From IMG/VR virus record IMGVR_UViG_3300025098_000170, positions 1 to 32,284 of that record: a stretch of DNA of 32,284 nt. One strand, written 5' to 3'. Below the pieces are notes generated by a model. It was not told the DNA's origin. It saw only the letters and a program-made list of their open reading frames with translations, and did no database searches. This stretch comes from a virus. Below are positions 28,560-32,284 of the stretch, one piece after another. Every line of letters begins with the position of its first letter. Positions within the stretch are counted from its first letter, which is position 1. The position numbers and the translations under genes are program-made.

Positions 28560-31500
28560 ATGGCGAAGCAAAGAAGAACATCTACAAGAAAAACAAGTAC
28601 TGGACGGTCATCACAGTTAAGTAATGCAACATCTAGTATTGAGACTAATTCCTTTATAAAGGGTATGGTAAAAGATACCAATGCCAGTTTTCAAGGGAAG
28701 GATACTTGGGCTCATGCAAGAAATGCTGCTAACAACTCTACTGATGGAGATGTTGGTACTTTAGGTAATGAGCCTGCTAATTTGCAATGTGCAACTGTGC
28801 CTTATACTATTATAGGTGCAATACACTTATACGCAGATCAGTGGGTTGTATATTCTACAGATGATACAAACTCAGAGATAGGTACATTTGATGATAGCGA
28901 ATGTAAGTATGAGACATTAGTAAATGATCCTTGTTTAGGATTTAACAGAGAGCATCTTATTACAGGAGCCTCAAAAGAAAACTTTGATTGTACATGGCAG
29001 GTATATTGGGATGATGCATTGAATCCATCCCGTACAATGAATGTAGATGATGTTCCATTTATTCAAATAGAAGTACAACCTCCTGGTGCAGACTGTGTTA
29101 TATATGAGGACACAGATAGATTAGATTGTGAAAAACTTAGACTAGCTCCATTATTAAAAACACCTTGTGTAGAATTATTTAATGGAAATAATGCAGGTCA
29201 GCTCAAGAATGGTTCATATCAAGCATATGTTGCATACTTAGTTAATGGCCAAAGAGTTAGTGATTATATAGGTATATCAAATCTTCAGTCTTTATTTGAT
29301 CATCAAGGAACATCAGGATCACTTGATATTAGAATTACAAATCTTGAAGAAAATAGTGTTCAAGAATATGAGTTAGTAATTCTTATAAATAATCAAAATC
29401 AAATATTTGCAAAAAGAATTGGTACATATAGTGTACATCAAACAGATATTAATTTAACATTTATAGATCCAGAGCTTGAGGATATTAAGTTGGGTGATCT
29501 AGTATTAAATAGACCTACATATGAAAGGTCTGAAGAGATGTATGTGGTCAATGATTATTTAATTAGATCAGGACCAGTAGGTCAATTTGATTTTAACTAT
29601 CAGCCATTAGCTAATCAAATTCAAGCAGAGTATGTTGTAGCAGAAGTTCCTTCAGATTATTATTATAAGGGTGGGAACGCTGTAGGATTTATGCGTGATG
29701 AGGTGTATTCATTTTTCATAAGATGGATATATAATACAGGTGAAAGATCTGCTTCATATCATATTCCTGGTAGACCAGTTAATACAACCTTTTCTTATAG
29801 AAATGGAATACCTAATTTCCTAAAAGGTGAAGATGCTAATGCTCCCGGTCCTAATGCAATTAATACAGGAATTACTGAACAAGCGTGGCAAGTATTTAAT
29901 ACTGCACTTCCACCTAGTTTTCCAACAACACCTGTTTTTGGTGGAGCACCTGCTCAGAATGATACATTTAGAATAATTGGTGACGGTATTATGGGATATT
30001 GGGAATCTACAGAAAGATATCCTAATAAGCCTGAAGTATTTAATTCTAATATATCTGGTAGACCTGAGCTTGATTTATGCAATCAACCTATTAGACACCA
30101 TAGAATACCATCTGAAGAAGTTGCGCAGCAATTACATCTTAATACACCAGATGGTGAAACAATAAGGATTGTTGGTGTTCAGTTTAATAATATTCTTAGA
30201 CCGGTTGACAATGATGGTGATGTTATACCAAACATTGTTGGGTATGAAATACTAAGAGGATCAAGAGAAAACAATAAATCTATTCTTGCTAAAGGTATAT
30301 TCCGTAATATGCGTGAATATAAACTTAGAAAAGAAGATGATATAACAGGATTAGATTTACAAGCTGTATATCCTAATTATCCTTATAATGAATTAGATAA
30401 TGGCCCAGGTGATGTATTTTTTCATACAGGACAATTAGATCAATCTTTTTTAAGTAATGTAAATAAAACATTTGGTGCTGATAGTTATGATCAGTCAATA
30501 AATAAGTTTGATCCATTAACTGGATATAAAAAAGATATATTTACATTTCATTCACCAGACTTAATGTTTACCAGACCTTTTCTTAATGCATATGAGACAA
30601 GGATGTATGGTGAGAAGTTTGGATTTTCAACAGGTGCGTTTATACCAACTGAAAAACATCCAAAGCAAAAGTTATTAAGAAATCCAGCTGCAATAATATC
30701 TGCAATATTAGGAACAGCATTTGCAGTATCTCAAGTAGCAGGTTTACAGGATAAGCAGAGGCTACCTATTCAAGGTTTAAATATTGGATTTGCAGGATTA
30801 TTTCCAAGATTTACTAATGGTACTTCGCAAATTCCATTTCTAGATGTCAATAGGGCAATGGCTGCACCTGCAGCAAAAGCTAGTAACCTTCGTTTACAGT
30901 TAGGTTCAAATGCAGCTAAAAGTAAATTAGCGGTTCGACAAGGAATAAATGCAGCAGTAACAGCTGGAGAAATTGCAATAGGAGATTTTTTTGATCAAAT
31001 GGTTGCCGGTGGTATAGTTGGTGATATTGGAGATATTGCACTTTCACAAGCTGATGCTAGATTTGCAGCAGGTCAACCTGGTACTATGGGAGGTGGTACA
31101 ATAGAAGTTGATAATGGTACTAAATTTAAAAGTTTGCCAGCTCCTGTGCGTGTAGCTACTAGTATTCCAGTATTCTTAATGAATGCTACTACTGGTGGTC
31201 AAGAGATAGTAGAGTTAATATATAATTTTATGTCTCCCAAAGCTTTTGCTTATAAGTATAACTCACATGGTTTTTATGGTAATTATAGAAGGTTACCTGT
31301 TGGAGATAGATTTAGATCTAGAAATACTGCATCAAATTATATAGGAGAGTCATTTCAGATATTTGGTGATTTAAATAATCAGGTTAAAATAAATAATTTA
31401 AAAAGACCTGACACAGTTGCTATACAAACATTAGATGAGTTTAATGATCCTCAAAATATTGATGATTCAAGAATAAGCATTGGTAGATATTCACGTGAAA

Positions 31501-32284
31501 CTATTGTGGATGATCCTAATGCTTTTGATATTTACTTTAATCCATCTAATTCAATTAGAAGAAATATATCAGCATTATACGGTGCATTAAAATTTAATTT
31601 AGCAAATCAGTATGGTCAGCTAGAGAATATTAAGCAAGTTCCAATGAGAGATTGCTTGCATTTAATTGACTCAACAAAACCTGATCAATTTTTATATTCT
31701 ACTAAACCAATATTTTCTGGTGATACTTATGTAGGCAGATATACTGAGAAAGTTATAATGCCTATATTTTCATTCTTCACAAAAGATTTACCGGATGAGT
31801 TTCCTTACGACTATTTAAAAGGTATTAATATTCCTTATCCAAGATATTGGATGGATAGTAAGAAATATGATTTAAGTGAGATTGTAGATTCTATAGGTAG
31901 TTCTATTCAAGCATTGTTAGATAATGGTAATGGGTTTGATAGCGGTATGCCAAATAATTTATATTATTTAGATAGGCATCCATTTACAGTTAATGGTCAA
32001 GCATTAATTAATAGTAATTCACCTTCAGATATAGATTCTGGTGAAGGACCAATTAATGTCAACACAGGTGTTAGTAAAAGAGTAATGCCTAGATATGCTA
32101 TGGATAATTCTTATATGTATACACATATAAATGGTGTTCAAGATTTCTTTGTAGAATCAGAAATTAATTTAGCTCAAAGAGATCACCAGGAACCACCTGC
32201 TAGAAGATTCTATGATATATATAAATATAATGATCTTAAAACATTGTTTCATTCTGATATAGTTGAAGAAGGAAATTTTTATTT
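28560..32284 (+). CDS. Tail stabilization (muzzle-type) protein, 3' end cut by window
   Basis: At least 1241 aa, open to the right edge with no in-frame stop. The N-terminus is basic (MAKQRRTSTRKTSTGRSSQL), followed by SFIKGMVKDTNASFQGKDTW and AHARNAANN, the opening phrase of crAss-like stabilization proteins. Long beta-rich stretches follow (propeller-like, with DNAPF.QI and similar repeats), an Ala-rich, weakly hydrophobic region near 705-850 (PAAIISAILGTAFAVSQVAG), and another beta block. It forms the far end of the short tail and holds the DNA in until infection. The start is chosen because it sits 1 nt behind the gp4-like gene stop. Confidence 0.85.
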   Translation, partial: MAKQRRTSTRKTSTGRSSQLSNATSSIETNSFIKGMVKDTNASFQGKDTWAHARNAANNSTDGDVGTLGNEPANLQCATVPYTIIGAIHLYADQWVVYSTDDTNSEIGTFDDSECKYETLVNDPCLGFNREHLITGASKENFDCTWQVYWDDALNPSRTMNVDDVPFIQIEVQPPGADCVIYEDTDRLDCEKLRLAPLLKTPCVELFNGNNAGQLKNGSYQAYVAYLVNGQRVSDYIGISNLQSLFDHQGTSGSLDIRITNLEENSVQEYELVILINNQNQIFAKRIGTYSVHQTDINLTFIDPELEDIKLGDLVLNRPTYERSEEMYVVNDYLIRSGPVGQFDFNYQPLANQIQAEYVVAEVPSDYYYKGGNAVGFMRDEVYSFFIRWIYNTGERSASYHIPGRPVNTTFSYRNGIPNFLKGEDANAPGPNAINTGITEQAWQVFNTALPPSFPTTPVFGGAPAQNDTFRIIGDGIMGYWESTERYPNKPEVFNSNISGRPELDLCNQPIRHHRIPSEEVAQQLHLNTPDGETIRIVGVQFNNILRPVDNDGDVIPNIVGYEILRGSRENNKSILAKGIFRNMREYKLRKEDDITGLDLQAVYPNYPYNELDNGPGDVFFHTGQLDQSFLSNVNKTFGADSYDQSINKFDPLTGYKKDIFTFHSPDLMFTRPFLNAYETRMYGEKFGFSTGAFIPTEKHPKQKLLRNPAAIISAILGTAFAVSQVAGLQDKQRLPIQGLNIGFAGLFPRFTNGTSQIPFLDVNRAMAAPAAKASNLRLQLGSNAAKSKLAVRQGINAAVTAGEIAIGDFFDQMVAGGIVGDIGDIALSQADARFAAGQPGTMGGGTIEVDNGTKFKSLPAPVRVATSIPVFLMNATTGGQEIVELIYNFMSPKAFAYKYNSHGFYGNYRRLPVGDRFRSRNTASNYIGESFQIFGDLNNQVKINNLKRPDTVAIQTLDEFNDPQNIDDSRISIGRYSRETIVDDPNAFDIYFNPSNSIRRNISALYGALKFNLANQYGQLENIKQVPMRDCLHLIDSTKPDQFLYSTKPIFSGDTYVGRYTEKVIMPIFSFFTKDLPDEFPYDYLKGINIPYPRYWMDSKKYDLSEIVDSIGSSIQALLDNGNGFDSGMPNNLYYLDRHPFTVNGQALINSNSPSDIDSGEGPINVNTGVSKRVMPRYAMDNSYMYTHINGVQDFFVESEINLAQRDHQEPPARRFYDIYKYNDLKTLFHSDIVEEGNFY

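Noticed and set aside
1-32284. Alternative genetic code with reassigned TAG, known in some crAss-like phages
   Set aside because: Genes such as 17699-18181 end at TAG where the next gene or gap follows, and no core gene has an internal TAG. TGA also acts as a stop (for example at 6044-6046).
1-32284. Integrase, transposase, insertion sequence or attachment site
   Set aside because: None of the readable proteins has such motifs and no terminal inverted repeats with target duplications were noticed.

Overview
This window looks like the structural half of a crAss-like (Crassvirales-type) tailed phage that infects a member of the Bacteroidota. That placement comes from reading the proteins, not from a database search. 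The main support is a long rightward series of a crAss-type terminase large subunit, a very long portal, an acidic scaffold-like protein, a crAss-type major capsid protein, ring/adaptor proteins, and the start of a giant tail stabilization (muzzle) protein cut by the right edge. The DNA is AT-rich and almost no start codon has a Shine-Dalgarno sequence, as in Bacteroidota and their phages. TAG and TGA both act as stops, so the standard code is used.

Left part (1-2034, all leftward): five small genes. They comprise one beta-rich protein with a strong intrinsic terminator (1699-2034), three short helical proteins that look like paralogues (260-475, 786-1019, 1039-1257) and one two-helix membrane protein (584-781). 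Much of the non-coding DNA here is structured. Directly after the last gene is a tandem array of four RNA hairpins (29-254) separated by 6-7 nt. Each of the three long ones has one pair that is A-C on the + strand but G-U in the leftward transcript. A second structured stretch lies at 1258-1660.

Divergent region (2035-2462): the switch point between the leftward and rightward gene blocks. It contains hairpins, a 12-nt element repeated at 1432, a 16-nt operator-like GTACATAA...GTAC site with a perfectly palindromic relative at 15906, and a locally GC-rich, homopolymer-rich core.

Right part (2463 onward, all rightward): 2463-11844 is a tightly packed set of genes. It encodes small proteins, a peptidoglycan amidase, an HU/IHF-like protein, a Cys-rich zinc-ribbon-like protein, a PD-(D/E)XK nuclease, a GroES-type co-chaperonin, TerL and portal. 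Then come scaffold (11956), MCP (13266, with an extraordinary poly-T leader and a terminator behind it), two small structural proteins, a conserved virion protein and a ring protein (16992). Next are a Dps/ferritin-like protein with ferroxidase residues at E. coli Dps spacing (17699) and a Cys-rich virion/adhesin block (18253-25122) that includes a 1120-aa multidomain protein. The window closes with a metallophosphoesterase, a second possible IHF-like protein, a tail protein, a gp4-like ring protein and the partial stabilization protein.

Working together: GroES probably helps host GroEL fold capsid protein. TerL and portal fill the head, scaffold and MCP build it, ring and stabilization proteins close the tail, and the Ig/FN3-type Cys-rich proteins decorate the particle and contact the host. 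Six copies of an AT-rich TTTTGTANATTATAYATATA-like element, each before a gene that follows an intergenic gap, are the best candidates for late promoters. Two of them lie just downstream of intrinsic terminators.
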